DNA of 64,000 nt from Flavobacterium enshiense (GTDB lineage Bacteria; Bacteroidota; Bacteroidia; Flavobacteriales; Flavobacteriaceae). A model generated the notes under the pieces. That model ran no database searches. It saw only the letters and a program-made list of their open reading frames with translations, and was not told the DNA's origin. The stretch is taken from contig NZ_CP090376.1 in NCBI RefSeq assembly GCF_022836875.1, positions 2,232,001 to 2,296,000 on the forward strand, given 5' to 3'. Position 1 is the first letter of the stretch. Every line of letters starts with the position of its first letter. A program made the position numbers and the translations under genes. Shown one piece after another: positions 28,953-38,380 of the stretch.

Positions 28953-30023
28953 ATGCCAGATAAAGTTAGACTATATTTATTTTTATTTGTCCTGCTTGTG
29001 CCAGGTTTTCTGTTCTCGCAATCTAAATTCAAGGTTGTATTGGATGCAGGTCACGGAGGTAAGGATCACGGAGCAATAAAAAACGGATTAAGAGAAAAGG
29101 ATGTGGCGTTGGATGTGGTAATGCGCATCGGTAAAATTTTAAACAATAATGACGATATTTCTGTTCTGTATTCAAGGAAGACAGATGTTTTTGTCGAATT
29201 AAGAGAAAGAGCGGATAAAGCGAATAAAGCAAAAGCGGATTTGTTTGTGTCGGTTCATTGTAATTCAAATAATTCTTCGACTCCATATGGATCTTTGACT
29301 TTAGTAATGGGGCTTTCGCGTAAATCGAAAAATTTAGAGATTGCCAAAACCGAAAATGCCGTAATTTTTCAGGAAGCTAATTATAAGAAAAACTATAAAG
29401 GATTTGATCCGAATAAGCCCGAAACAATGATTGGGCTGAAAATTTTACAGGAAGAATCTTTAAAATCAAGTATTAATTTAGCAAGTTCCATTCAGAATAA
29501 ATTTGAAAATAAGTTAAACAGAAAAAATAAGGGTGTGCATCAGCAGCCATTGTGGGTTTTAGATGCCACTTGTATGCCTGGCGTTTTGATAGAACTTGGT
29601 TTTATCTCTAATAAGAATGAAGCTAAATATTTAGGTTCTGAACAAGGGAAGAATGAAATGGCCAAAGCTATAGCCCAAGCGATCATTCAGTATAAGGAAG
29701 AATATTTTTCGGGTTTTGAATCGGGTATCAGGTCACAAAATACATCTGTAAAAGATGATGTTAAATCAGATGACACTGAACCTGTAAAAGAAACGAAAGG
29801 TAAATTATATAAAGTTCAGATAGGATCAAGTAAAACAAAACTGGCAACAAGTCCTTATAATTTTAAAGGACTTAAAAATGTTACCAGAATATTTGAGAAA
29901 GGGTATTACAAGTATTTTTACGGGAGTGATGACAGCATTTCCGATTGTGAAAAATTATTAGCTGAGGCTAAAAAGAAAGGTTATGATTCGGCTTTTATTG
30001 TCTCCGACAATGAAAATAAATAA
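28953..30023 (+). CDS. N-acetylmuramoyl-L-alanine amidase (Amidase_3), first copy
   Basis: 356 residues: a signal peptide (MPDKVRLYLFLFVLLVPGFLFSQ) and an Amidase_3 zinc domain with ligands in DAGHGGKD, REKDVA and VSVHCNSN and the catalytic Glu in VLIELGFISN. A charged linker (about 255-285) and a C-terminal SPOR-like beta-alpha domain (YKVQIGSSKTKL) follow. It cleaves the bond between muramic acid and the stem peptide during cell separation or recycling. It is divergent from lptD and co-directional with a second amidase that starts about 20 bases later. Confidence 0.92.
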   Translation: MPDKVRLYLFLFVLLVPGFLFSQSKFKVVLDAGHGGKDHGAIKNGLREKDVALDVVMRIGKILNNNDDISVLYSRKTDVFVELRERADKANKAKADLFVSVHCNSNNSSTPYGSLTLVMGLSRKSKNLEIAKTENAVIFQEANYKKNYKGFDPNKPETMIGLKILQEESLKSSINLASSIQNKFENKLNRKNKGVHQQPLWVLDATCMPGVLIELGFISNKNEAKYLGSEQGKNEMAKAIAQAIIQYKEEYFSGFESGIRSQNTSVKDDVKSDDTEPVKETKGKLYKVQIGSSKTKLATSPYNFKGLKNVTRIFEKGYYKYFYGSDDSISDCEKLLAEAKKKGYDSAFIVSDNENK

Positions 30024-30042
30024 TATATTAAGGAGTATGAAA

Positions 30043-31185
30043 ATGAATGCGTTTTTTAAAATGACTATGCTGGCTTTTGTACTGGGAACAAGTACAGGCC
30101 AGGCTCAAGATAATGCGAAATTCAGAGTTGTTCTTGATGCGGGGCACGGAGGAAACGACTTTGGTGCAACCTATCACGGTTATGTGGAAAAAAACAATGC
30201 ACTGAATGTTGCTTTGAAAGTGGGGAGAATTCTTGAAGGTGATGTCGGTACACAAGTAATTTATACTCGAAAAACTGATGTGTTTATCCCTTTGGATGAG
30301 CGTGCAGACATTGCCAATAAGTCGAAAGCCGATATTTTTGTTTCCATCCACTGTAATGCCAATAAAAACTTAGCGGCGAGTGGAACCGAAACCTATGTAA
30401 TGGGGGTAACGAGAAACGCAGCCAATTTAGAAGTGGCAAGAAAAGAGAATGAGGTAGTGACCATGGAGAAGGATTATAAAATCAAATATGATGGCTATGA
30501 CCCCAACTCGCCTGAGTCGGTAATTGGAATGACGGTAGTTCAAGAAGAATATCTTGATCAGAGTATTGAGCTTGCGGCTGGTATCCAGGAAGGTTTCGAA
30601 GAAGGGCTAAGCAGAAAAAGCAGAGGTGTAAAACAGGCAGGATTCCTTGTTTTACGAAAAATATACATGCCCCGCGTACTGATAGAAATGGGGTTTGTTT
30701 CCAATAAAGAAGAGGGAGCATTTTTAAGTTCCGATGAAGGTCAGGAACAAATTGCCCAAGCCATTGCAAAAGCGATTTTGGATTATAGAAAAGAATATTT
30801 TGCTGCGGGTACGGAAGAATTTGTTCCGGTTGAGAGACCAAATGTTCCGGAAAAGGATATTCAGAAAATGGATTTACCTAAACAAAAAATAGATACGCCT
30901 AAAGTTAAGGAAGTAAAACCGACAACTGTAAATGGTACTGTTTTTAAGATTCAGATTTCGGCCAGTACAAAAAAAATGGAATTGGTGCCAAGTAATTTTA
31001 AAGGATTGAATACCATTTCGATGGAAGATGACGGTACAATCGTCAAATACTTCTATGGGAATACAAATGATTACAACGAATCAAAAAAATTATTGGAGGA
31101 AGCCAAGGCAAAAGGATACGGTTCGGCTTTTATCGTAGCATATAAGAATGGCCAGAAAGTTACATTAAATGAAGCTTTGCGTTAA
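30043..31185 (+). CDS. N-acetylmuramoyl-L-alanine amidase (Amidase_3), second copy
   Basis: About 380 residues: a signal peptide (MNAFFKMTMLAFVLGTSTGQAQ) and an Amidase_3 domain with DAGHGGND, VEKNNALN, VSIHCNAN and VLIEMGFVSN. A Pro/Lys linker and a C-terminal SPOR-like domain (FKIQISASTKKM) follow. The frame is open from 29983, but AGGAG at 30031-30035 is spaced seven bases from the ATG at 30043. Shine-Dalgarno sites are rare in this window, which supports that start. It is a diverged tandem paralogue of the preceding amidase and probably shares its transcript. It may act at the division site, as AmiC-type enzymes do. Confidence 0.92.
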   Translation: MNAFFKMTMLAFVLGTSTGQAQDNAKFRVVLDAGHGGNDFGATYHGYVEKNNALNVALKVGRILEGDVGTQVIYTRKTDVFIPLDERADIANKSKADIFVSIHCNANKNLAASGTETYVMGVTRNAANLEVARKENEVVTMEKDYKIKYDGYDPNSPESVIGMTVVQEEYLDQSIELAAGIQEGFEEGLSRKSRGVKQAGFLVLRKIYMPRVLIEMGFVSNKEEGAFLSSDEGQEQIAQAIAKAILDYRKEYFAAGTEEFVPVERPNVPEKDIQKMDLPKQKIDTPKVKEVKPTTVNGTVFKIQISASTKKMELVPSNFKGLNTISMEDDGTIVKYFYGNTNDYNESKKLLEEAKAKGYGSAFIVAYKNGQKVTLNEALR

Positions 31186-31239
31186 TATAAAACCATTCTA
31201 AACTATTTTGTTTTAATTTTGTTAAAAAAATAATTGATT

Positions 31240-32196
31240 TTGAAAATTTCTAGAGAAGTAAAAACCGCAATTTTAGTCATTGGTTCCATATTGTTATTCT
31301 TTTGGGGATACAGTTTTTTAAAAGGGAAGAACTTATTTGACACATCCAGAAAATTTTACGTTGTATATGATAATGTTGAAGGATTAGTTCCTGCGGCCGC
31401 TGTTACTATCAATGGTCTTACGGTTGGAAAAGTGAGTGCAATAACAATTCAGGATAAAACTGGGAAATTGTTGGTGGAAATCCAAATGGACAATGATCTT
31501 CCAATTTCGAAATCAAGCACAGCAAGTATTTATGAGCCTGGGTTTATCGGTGGTAAACAAATAGCCATCAATCCTAATTTTCAGGACACTAATTATGCAA
31601 AATCAGGGGACTATCTGAAACCTGAAGTAATATTAGGTTTGACCGCTTCTTTAGAGAAAAATTTGGCTCCGATTCAGGAAAAATTGAATAATGTTCTTGA
31701 AAACGCTGATAAATTGATGATTAACATTAATGAAATTCTCGATGCAAGAACAAAAACAAATCTTAAACAAACGGTTGCCCAATTAAATGAAACGATGGCT
31801 AATTTCAACTCCGTTTCAGGAAACCTGGATAAAATGTTAGCTGATAACAAGGATAAACTTGGAACTGCGGTAACCAATTTAGATAAGACAACGAGCAATT
31901 TTGCTAAAATTTCAGAAGACCTGGAAAAAGCTAAATTGGGTGAAACAGTTGAAAATCTTGAAAAAACATTGGCTAATGTCAATAAAATGGTTGCCGATAT
32001 GGAATCCGGTAAAGGAACAATGGGTAAACTCATGAAAGACGAAGCCATGTACAACAACCTGACAAAAGCTTCTAAAGAGTTGGAATTATTGTTACAGGAT
32101 GTACGTCTGCACCCAACACGTTACGTAAATGTTTCGATGTTCGGTAAGAAAGAGAAACCATATGTGGCGCCAAAAGAAGAACAACCTAAAAAATAG
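31240..32196 (+). CDS. MlaD-family (MCE domain) lipid transport protein
   Basis: About 318 residues starting at a TTG (MKISREVKTAILVIG). One N-terminal membrane anchor (about 9-27) is followed by the MCE/MlaD domain (YDNVEGLVPAAAVTINGLTV, IYEPGFIGGKQ) and a long coiled coil (about 140-265). The C-terminus is Lys/Pro-rich. It binds phospholipid in the periplasm and works with an MlaE-MlaF ABC transporter to keep outer-membrane lipid asymmetry. Those partners are not in the window. It lies 50 bases after the amidase pair, within an envelope-biogenesis cluster. Confidence 0.9.
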   Translation: MKISREVKTAILVIGSILLFFWGYSFLKGKNLFDTSRKFYVVYDNVEGLVPAAAVTINGLTVGKVSAITIQDKTGKLLVEIQMDNDLPISKSSTASIYEPGFIGGKQIAINPNFQDTNYAKSGDYLKPEVILGLTASLEKNLAPIQEKLNNVLENADKLMININEILDARTKTNLKQTVAQLNETMANFNSVSGNLDKMLADNKDKLGTAVTNLDKTTSNFAKISEDLEKAKLGETVENLEKTLANVNKMVADMESGKGTMGKLMKDEAMYNNLTKASKELELLLQDVRLHPTRYVNVSMFGKKEKPYVAPKEEQPKK

Positions 32197-32215
32197 AACT
32201 ATATAAACTAAGCCT

Positions 32216-33550
32216 ATGAGTTATTTAGACAATATATTGTTTGCAGTACTTCTTGTTTTAGGAGGTGGATATTTTGCAGGGAATGTAAAGAAGCTTATCC
32301 GTAATATTAAGTTAGGTCAAGATGTAAACCGCACTGATAATCCTTCAGAGCGTTGGAAAAATATGGCAATGATTGCTTTAGGGCAGTCGAAAATGGTTAG
32401 AAGACCTGTTGCTGGATTTCTTCACATTTTAGTCTACTTAGGATTTATCATTATCAATATTGAAGTTCTTGAAATCGTTATCGATGGTCTTTTCGGTACG
32501 CACCGCGTATTTTCATTTATGGGTGGGTTTTACAGCTTTTTAATAGCTTCATTCGAAGTACTGGCACTACTCGTAATTGTTGCCGTTGTTACTTTTTGGA
32601 TGAGGCGTAATGTTGTGAGACTGAAGCGTTTTGTTCACGGCGATTTAAATGGATGGCCAAGAAATGATGCCAATTATATTTTATATTTTGAAACTGTATT
32701 GATGTGTTTGTTCCTGTTCATGAACGCTGCTGATCTGCATTTACAGACATTAGGCGCTCCAGGTTATGAAAGCATTGGATCTTCAGCATTTCCAATTTCT
32801 CAAAATATAGCTCCGATGTTTAACGGAATGTCTGAAAGTTTGGTTCACTTACTTGAAAAAGGGACATGGTGGCTTCATATTGCGGGAATTTTAGTTTTCT
32901 TGAACTATTTATATTTCTCGAAGCATTTACACATCTTACTGGCGTTTCCGAATACTTATTTCGCCAATTTAAAACCTCAGGGACAATTTGATAATCTTGA
33001 ATCGGTAACTAACGAAGTAAAACTGATGATGGATCCGAATGCAGACCCGTTTGCAGCACCAGCTCCGGATGCTGATGCAGTGCATACTAAATTTGGAGCC
33101 AGCGATGTTCAGGATTTGAACTGGGTTCAGTTGTTAAATGCTTACACTTGTACGGAATGTGGTAGATGTACTTCTTCTTGTCCTGCTAATCAGACGGGGA
33201 AGAAATTATCTCCTCGTAAGATTATGATGGATACCCGTGACCGTTTAGAAGAAGTCGGCAGAAATATCGACAGTAATAAAGGTGTTTTTGTTCCGGACGG
33301 AAAATCATTACTGAACGATTATATTACTCCGGAAGAACTATGGGCTTGTACATCTTGTAATGCTTGTGTTGAAGAATGTCCGGTTAATATCAGTCCACTT
33401 TCCATTATTATGGACATGAGACGTTATCTTGTAATGGAACAGAGTGCTGCTCCGACAGAATTGAACGCTATGATGACCAATATAGAAAATAACGGTGCTC
33501 CATGGCAATACAACCAGATGGATCGTTTAAATTGGAAAGACGAACAATAG
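32216..33550 (+). CDS. Membrane-bound (Fe-S) oxidoreductase subunit, HdrC/NarI-like
   Basis: 444 residues. The N-terminal half has about five membrane helices (near 7-24, 65-85, 100-125, 155-175, 220-240), resembling a NarI-type cytochrome b region. The cytoplasmic half carries two 4Fe-4S motifs, CTECGRCTSSCP and CTSCNACVEECP. Such proteins pass electrons between quinones and a CCG-domain partner. That partner is encoded 77 bases downstream. The physiological donor, perhaps an ETF or lactate-type dehydrogenase, is not shown by the sequence. The gene starts 19 bases after the MlaD gene. Confidence 0.85.
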   Translation: MSYLDNILFAVLLVLGGGYFAGNVKKLIRNIKLGQDVNRTDNPSERWKNMAMIALGQSKMVRRPVAGFLHILVYLGFIIINIEVLEIVIDGLFGTHRVFSFMGGFYSFLIASFEVLALLVIVAVVTFWMRRNVVRLKRFVHGDLNGWPRNDANYILYFETVLMCLFLFMNAADLHLQTLGAPGYESIGSSAFPISQNIAPMFNGMSESLVHLLEKGTWWLHIAGILVFLNYLYFSKHLHILLAFPNTYFANLKPQGQFDNLESVTNEVKLMMDPNADPFAAPAPDADAVHTKFGASDVQDLNWVQLLNAYTCTECGRCTSSCPANQTGKKLSPRKIMMDTRDRLEEVGRNIDSNKGVFVPDGKSLLNDYITPEELWACTSCNACVEECPVNISPLSIIMDMRRYLVMEQSAAPTELNAMMTNIENNGAPWQYNQMDRLNWKDEQ

Positions 33551-33627
33551 TTTAAACAGAATTAAGGAAAGAAATATAAAACTTTGCGATATTGCATCTT
33601 TGCAGCGTTGCAATTAATATAAAAGAT

Positions 33628-34419
33628 ATGTCAGCAAATTTAGTAGTACCTACAATGGCCGAAATGATGGCACAGGGTAAACAACCGGATGTGTTATTTT
33701 GGGTTGGCTGTTCGGGTAGTTTTGATGATAGAGCAAAAAAAATCACGAAAGCATTTGTGAAACTCTTAAACCAGGCGAATGTGTCGTTTGCGGTTTTGGG
33801 GACCGAAGAAAGTTGTACAGGAGATCCTGCAAAACGCGCCGGAAACGAGTTTTTGTTTCAGATGCAGGCGATGACCAATATCGAGGTGATGAATGCTTAC
33901 GAGATAAAAAAAATCGTTACGGCTTGTCCGCATTGCTTTAATACCATTAAAAATGAATACCCGGAATTGGGAGGGAAATATGAAGTGGTTCACCATACTG
34001 AGTTTTTAAAATCGTTATTAGACGAAGGTCGTCTGACGATTGAAGGCGGTAAGTTTAAAGGAAAAAGAATCACATTCCACGATCCTTGTTATTTGGGGCG
34101 TGCCAATAATGTTTATGAAGCGCCACGTGATTTAATTCAGAAATTGGATGCCGAATTGGTAGAAATGAAACGCTCGAAGAAAAACGGTTTATGTTGCGGG
34201 GCAGGAGGTGCTCAAATGTTCAAAGAGCCTGAAAAAGGGGATAAGGATATAAATGTAGAGCGTACAGAAGATGCATTGGAAACCCAACCAGATATTATTG
34301 CCGCAGGTTGTCCGTTCTGTAATACGATGTTAACCGACGGAATCAAGTTTAAAGAAAAAGAAGGCTCAATTAAAGTAATGGACGTTGCCGAATTAATTGC
34401 TAACGCTCAAGATTTGTAA
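33628..34419 (+). CDS. CCG-domain (Fe-S) protein, HdrB/GlpC-like
   Basis: 263 residues from MSANLVVPTMAEM. A Met at 33592 would add 12 unlike residues and was rejected. Two CCG-type cysteine-rich domains are seen: VGCSGSFDD with ACPHCFNT, and HDPCYLGRANN with LCCGAGGAQM and AGCPFCNTM. These bind an unusual Fe-S cluster in heterodisulfide-reductase-like and glycolate/lactate oxidase subunits. It is probably the soluble partner of the preceding membrane Fe-S protein, forming an electron-transfer module of unknown substrate. Confidence 0.88.
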   Translation: MSANLVVPTMAEMMAQGKQPDVLFWVGCSGSFDDRAKKITKAFVKLLNQANVSFAVLGTEESCTGDPAKRAGNEFLFQMQAMTNIEVMNAYEIKKIVTACPHCFNTIKNEYPELGGKYEVVHHTEFLKSLLDEGRLTIEGGKFKGKRITFHDPCYLGRANNVYEAPRDLIQKLDAELVEMKRSKKNGLCCGAGGAQMFKEPEKGDKDINVERTEDALETQPDIIAAGCPFCNTMLTDGIKFKEKEGSIKVMDVAELIANAQDL

Positions 34420-34445
34420 GATTTACCTTTTTTAAAATGATAGAA

Positions 34446-34475
34446 AGTCACAAAGCATTTTGTGGCTTTTTTTTA
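34446..34475 (+). terminator. Terminator after the Fe-S protein pair
   Basis: GTCACAAA and TTTGTGGC pair (one G-U wobble) around GCAT and are followed by a T-run, about 27 bases past the stop codon. Confidence 0.82.
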
Positions 34476-34850
34476 TTTATTTTTTTGTCGATATATTTTT
34501 GTTTTTTGTCGATTCAAAAGTTTTTTATCAGGTTTTATGACATTTAATCGGATTAATTTATCAGTTATGATTTCAAAAACTAACTTAGTTATATAATCGA
34601 AAGGGTTAAAAGTTGTCGTCAACTTTACCAAGCAATTTTATGTTTTTTGTCTCATCAACATCAATTGTCGGAATCAAAACTGTGGAATTCGTATGATGGA
34701 AGGGCATTGAAATGGATTGTTGTTGGTCTCTGAGATTAATAAATTCAAAATAAGAGATTTTTAAAAAGAGGTTAGTTATATTTTTTAAAAAAGGGGTTAG
34801 TTATTATTGTGGCGAAAAACCATTGCATCTCATACTGCAATGGTTTTTTT
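34476..34850 (+). ncRNA. Non-coding stretch ending in an orphan terminator (possible small RNA)
   Basis: About 340 bases without a plausible ORF end in a strong terminator (34815-34850). This lies well after the terminator of the upstream genes, so a separate transcript may be made here. TATTTTTG at 34494-34501 fits a -7 box, and a hairpin AAAGTTGTCGTCAACTTT lies near 34611-34628. The decamer GGTTAGTTAT is repeated at 34770-34779 and 34795-34804. No known RNA family was recognised. Degraded DNA is the alternative. Confidence 0.3.
34815..34850 (+). terminator. Orphan intrinsic terminator
   Basis: AAAAACCATTGCA and TGCAATGGTTTTT make a 13-base stem with an 8-base loop, followed by T. No gene ends within 390 bases upstream on this strand, and none ends downstream on the other strand. 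Confidence 0.8.
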
Positions 34851-34893
34851 ATTAAAATTAATTTAAGTTTTCTGCATTCTAATTCTAAAAGGT

Positions 34894-34901
34894 TATTTTT
34901 G
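34894..34901 (+). promoter_or_regulatory. Candidate -7 box for the 34919 gene
   Basis: TATTTTTG fits TAnnTTTG and ends 17 bases before the ATG at 34919. No clear -33 TTTG is seen, so the call rests on position and on the perfect -7 match. Confidence 0.45.
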
Positions 34902-34918
34902 TAGTTTACTTTAAAATT

Positions 34919-35401
34919 ATGTATGTAGATTTCAATACACTTCCCGAAGAATCAAAAATTTGGATTTATCAGTCGAACAGAAAATTTTCTGAAGAAGAAT
35001 TGGCTGAAATAGAATCTTCCTTAAAAATTTTCATTGAAGAATGGACAGCTCACGGTTCCGGACTTCATGCTTCTTTCATAACGAAATACGGCCGTTTCAT
35101 TGTCTTGGCTATTGATCAGTCAATTCAGGCGGCAACAGGATGCTCCATTGATGCTTCTGTCAGTTTTATTCAAAGTCTAGAAAAGAAATATGATGTCGAT
35201 TTATTGGACAAAATGAATGTTACTTTCAAGTTAGGAGATCACATCGCTTACAAGCCGTTAATCGATTTCAAAAAAATGGCCAAGGAAAAGGCGGTTTCCG
35301 AAAACACCATCGTTTTCAATAATTTAGTGAACACCATCGGAGAATGGCAGGATTATTGGGAAGTTCCTGCGAAAGAAAGTTGGCACAACCGATTTTTTTA
35401 A
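34919..35401 (+). CDS. Conserved Bacteroidetes protein (often labelled ABC transporter ATPase)
   Basis: A 160-residue cytoplasmic protein with no signal peptide or membrane segment. From memory, homologues in Flavobacteria carry the label ABC transporter ATPase, but no Walker A, Walker B or LSGGQ motif is present here, so that label is not supported. Distinct conserved-looking stretches are WIYQSNRKFSEEE, SSLKIFIEEWTAHGSGLHAS, AATGCSIDAS and FNNLVNTIGEW. The true function is unknown. It is followed 40 bases later by the GH3-serine hydrolase gene. Confidence 0.75.
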   Translation: MYVDFNTLPEESKIWIYQSNRKFSEEELAEIESSLKIFIEEWTAHGSGLHASFITKYGRFIVLAIDQSIQAATGCSIDASVSFIQSLEKKYDVDLLDKMNVTFKLGDHIAYKPLIDFKKMAKEKAVSENTIVFNNLVNTIGEWQDYWEVPAKESWHNRFF

Positions 35402-35441
35402 AAAGATTTCCAACGATTTATAATTTCCAAGTGTTTTTTAA

Positions 35442-38351
35442 ATGAGATATTTCCTTTTTATAATAGTTTTTATAAGCCAGTTTGCCTTTTCCCAGGACGA
35501 AATTTATTTTAACGGACATACGTTGGCCAAGGAAAAAGTTTGGGTAGACAGCATCTACAATAATCTTACTTTTGAAGAAAAAGTAGGACAGCTTTTCATG
35601 GTCGCTGCTTACTCCAATAAAGACGGCGAGCATGTTAAGTCGATCGAAAAACTTATAGAAGATTATAAAATCGGAGGTCTTATTTTTTTTCAGGGCGGAC
35701 CAATCCGTCAGGCAAAATTGACGAACAAATATCAGTCAAAATCCAAAATACCACTTTTTGTAGGTATTGATGCGGAATGGGGATTAAGCATGCGCTTGGA
35801 TTCAACCTACCGTTATCCTTGGAATATGACTTTAGGTGCGGTTCAGGATATGAAACTCATTGAAAAAATGGGTAAGCAAATGGCCAAACAAACGAAACGA
35901 CTTGGCCTTCAATTCAATTTTGCTCCGGTTTTGGATATCAATACCAATCCGAGCAATCCAATCATCGGGAATCGTTCTTTCGGAGAAAACAAAGAAAATG
36001 TTACCAATAGGGCATTGGCTTTGATGAAAGGGATTCAGAGTGAAGGTGTTTATGCAACTGGAAAACATTTTCCAGGACATGGAGATACTGCAACCGATTC
36101 GCATCACACGTTGCCTTCTGTTAATTTTTCTAGAGAACGCCTGAATGAGGTGGAATTTTATCCATACAAAAAGCTTTTTAAAGAAGGATTGTCGAGTGTA
36201 ATGGTTGCTCACTTGAATGTACCAAGCCTAGAATCAAGAGATGGGTATCCAACTTCTATTTCCCATAATGTAGTTACTGATTTATTACAGAAGGAGTTGG
36301 GTTTTAACGGCTTGATCTTTACGGATGCCCTTAACATGAAAGGTGCAAGTAACTTCAAACAGCCGGGAGATATCGATCTTGAAGCTTTTTTAGCGGGAAA
36401 TGATATTCTGCTTTTTGCTGAAAATGTTCCGGTTGCTGTGGAAAAATTTTGTCATGCATATTATTGCGATTCATTAATCACTGATGAGCGCTTGGAACAG
36501 TCGGTTAAAAAGATTTTGAAATATAAATTCAGAGCTGGATTAGGGAATTACAAGCCAATCGATTTAAATAATTTATATGAAGATTTGAATGCTCCTGAAT
36601 ACGAGGATTTGAATTATGAGCTTTATGAAAATGCCGTAACGGTTTTAAAAAAGGAAGAAAATCATTTTCCTATCAAAAAAGTTGAAAATGAAAAAATAGC
36701 TTATGTTAAGCTTGGGGATGACAAGAATCAGGCATTTTTGAATTCGTTAAAAACGTATGCGCCCGTTACCGAAGTCTATCTGGACAGTATTCATCTGCTT
36801 TTAAAGGAATTAAAGGGATATTCAAAAGTAATCGTTGGTTTCCATAAAGCTGACGGCGCCTGGAAAAAGCATAGTTTCGAGACTAATGAACTGGCTATCC
36901 TAGATTCCATATCAAGACATAATAATGTTACTTTAGCTGTTTTTGCTAAACCTTATACATTGCTGCCTATTTACTATTTCGGAAATATAAAAAACGTGGT
37001 TTTAGCGTATCAAAATAATGATATAGCTCAAACGGTTGCCGGAGAAATCATTTTTGGAGCTGCTGAAGCAAAAGGTAAAATCCCGGTTTCTATCAACGAT
37101 TTCTTTAAGGTAGGTGATGGACTGAAGACAACTAAAAACAGTAATATACTGTCATTTTCCACTCCACAGCGTGTTGGGATGAATCCTAAAATACTTTCCA
37201 AAATTGATATTTTGGCTAAAAAAGCCATTGATGGAAAAATGACGCCTGGAATGCAAATTTTAGTGGCCAGAAGGGGAAAAGTGATATATCAGAAATCGTT
37301 CGGTTATCAGGATTATACAAAGAATGTCAAAGTAACGAATCAGGATGTTTATGATGTAGCATCATTAACAAAAATTCTTTCCACGTTACCAAATCTGATG
37401 CAGCTTTATGATAGGCATAAGATTACGATGGAAACGAAATTAGGCGATATGCTTCCGATATTCGAAAAAACAGATAAAAAAAATATTCATTTGAAGGAAT
37501 TATTGGCACATCAGGCTGGGTTACAGGCCTGGATTCCTTTTTATCAGTCAACACTTGATAGTACAAAACATCCGTCTAAGCAATATTACAGAAAAACATA
37601 TTCAGCCGAATTTCCATTGCAGGTTTCTGAAAATTTGTTTTTGAGAAGAACTTATAATGATACTATCATGAAACGTATCGCAGAAAGTAAATTATTGCCT
37701 AAAAAAGAATACAAATACAGCGATTTTACGTTTATCATCCTGAAGGAATATCTTGAAAAAACGACCCATCAGTCATTGGATTATTTAAGTCAGAATAATT
37801 TTTATAATTCTATGGGAATGAGTACGATGACCTATAATCCTCTAAGGAAGATGGATATAAGTTTGATTCCGCCGACAGAAATGGATAACTACTTCAGATA
37901 CACAAAAGTGCAAGGTTATGTTCATGATATGGCAGCAGCTATGCAAGGAGGAGTGGCAGGGCACGCAGGGTTGTTCTCTAATTCAATGGATGTGGCTAAA
38001 ATGATGCAAATGTATTTGCAAAGAGGACGTTATGGGGATAAGGAATATTTTTCGGATAAAACTTTTGACGTTTTCAATACCTGTGTTTATTGTAGCACCG
38101 GAAATCGTCGCGGACTTGGGTTTGATAAACCACAATTGAGCGGGGCAGGACCTACTTGCGGATGTACTTCTATGACAAGTTTTGGACATACCGGATTTAC
38201 CGGGACAATTGCATGGGCGGATCCTCAAGAAGATTTAGTTTATATTTTCTTATCTAACAGAACATTTCCAAGTGCTGCCGAAAATAAATTGTCAAAAGGA
38301 AATATCAGGGAAGACATTCAGAAAGTTATTTATGAATCGATTTTGAAATAA
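35442..38351 (+). CDS. GH3 beta-N-acetylhexosaminidase fused to a serine hydrolase (beta-lactamase fold)
   Basis: A 969-residue exported fusion. A signal peptide (MRYFLFIIVFISQFAFSQ) precedes a NagZ-like glycoside hydrolase family 3 domain (about 30-370). That domain has KHFPGHGDTATDSHH at 208-222 and the nucleophile D295 in FTDALNM. A middle region resembles the GH3 C-terminal domain (about 390-550). A class C beta-lactamase/penicillin-binding fold follows (about 575-960), with Ser641 in SLTK and a YSD motif near 760. The first half would remove N-acetylglucosamine from muropeptides. The second may be a peptidase or esterase acting on the stem peptide. The architecture is known in Bacteroidetes and suits peptidoglycan recycling. 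Confidence 0.9.
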   Translation: MRYFLFIIVFISQFAFSQDEIYFNGHTLAKEKVWVDSIYNNLTFEEKVGQLFMVAAYSNKDGEHVKSIEKLIEDYKIGGLIFFQGGPIRQAKLTNKYQSKSKIPLFVGIDAEWGLSMRLDSTYRYPWNMTLGAVQDMKLIEKMGKQMAKQTKRLGLQFNFAPVLDINTNPSNPIIGNRSFGENKENVTNRALALMKGIQSEGVYATGKHFPGHGDTATDSHHTLPSVNFSRERLNEVEFYPYKKLFKEGLSSVMVAHLNVPSLESRDGYPTSISHNVVTDLLQKELGFNGLIFTDALNMKGASNFKQPGDIDLEAFLAGNDILLFAENVPVAVEKFCHAYYCDSLITDERLEQSVKKILKYKFRAGLGNYKPIDLNNLYEDLNAPEYEDLNYELYENAVTVLKKEENHFPIKKVENEKIAYVKLGDDKNQAFLNSLKTYAPVTEVYLDSIHLLLKELKGYSKVIVGFHKADGAWKKHSFETNELAILDSISRHNNVTLAVFAKPYTLLPIYYFGNIKNVVLAYQNNDIAQTVAGEIIFGAAEAKGKIPVSINDFFKVGDGLKTTKNSNILSFSTPQRVGMNPKILSKIDILAKKAIDGKMTPGMQILVARRGKVIYQKSFGYQDYTKNVKVTNQDVYDVASLTKILSTLPNLMQLYDRHKITMETKLGDMLPIFEKTDKKNIHLKELLAHQAGLQAWIPFYQSTLDSTKHPSKQYYRKTYSAEFPLQVSENLFLRRTYNDTIMKRIAESKLLPKKEYKYSDFTFIILKEYLEKTTHQSLDYLSQNNFYNSMGMSTMTYNPLRKMDISLIPPTEMDNYFRYTKVQGYVHDMAAAMQGGVAGHAGLFSNSMDVAKMMQMYLQRGRYGDKEYFSDKTFDVFNTCVYCSTGNRRGLGFDKPQLSGAGPTCGCTSMTSFGHTGFTGTIAWADPQEDLVYIFLSNRTFPSAAENKLSKGNIREDIQKVIYESILK

Positions 38352-38380
38352 TTTTTTTAACTTAGTTAAAAATCAATTTC

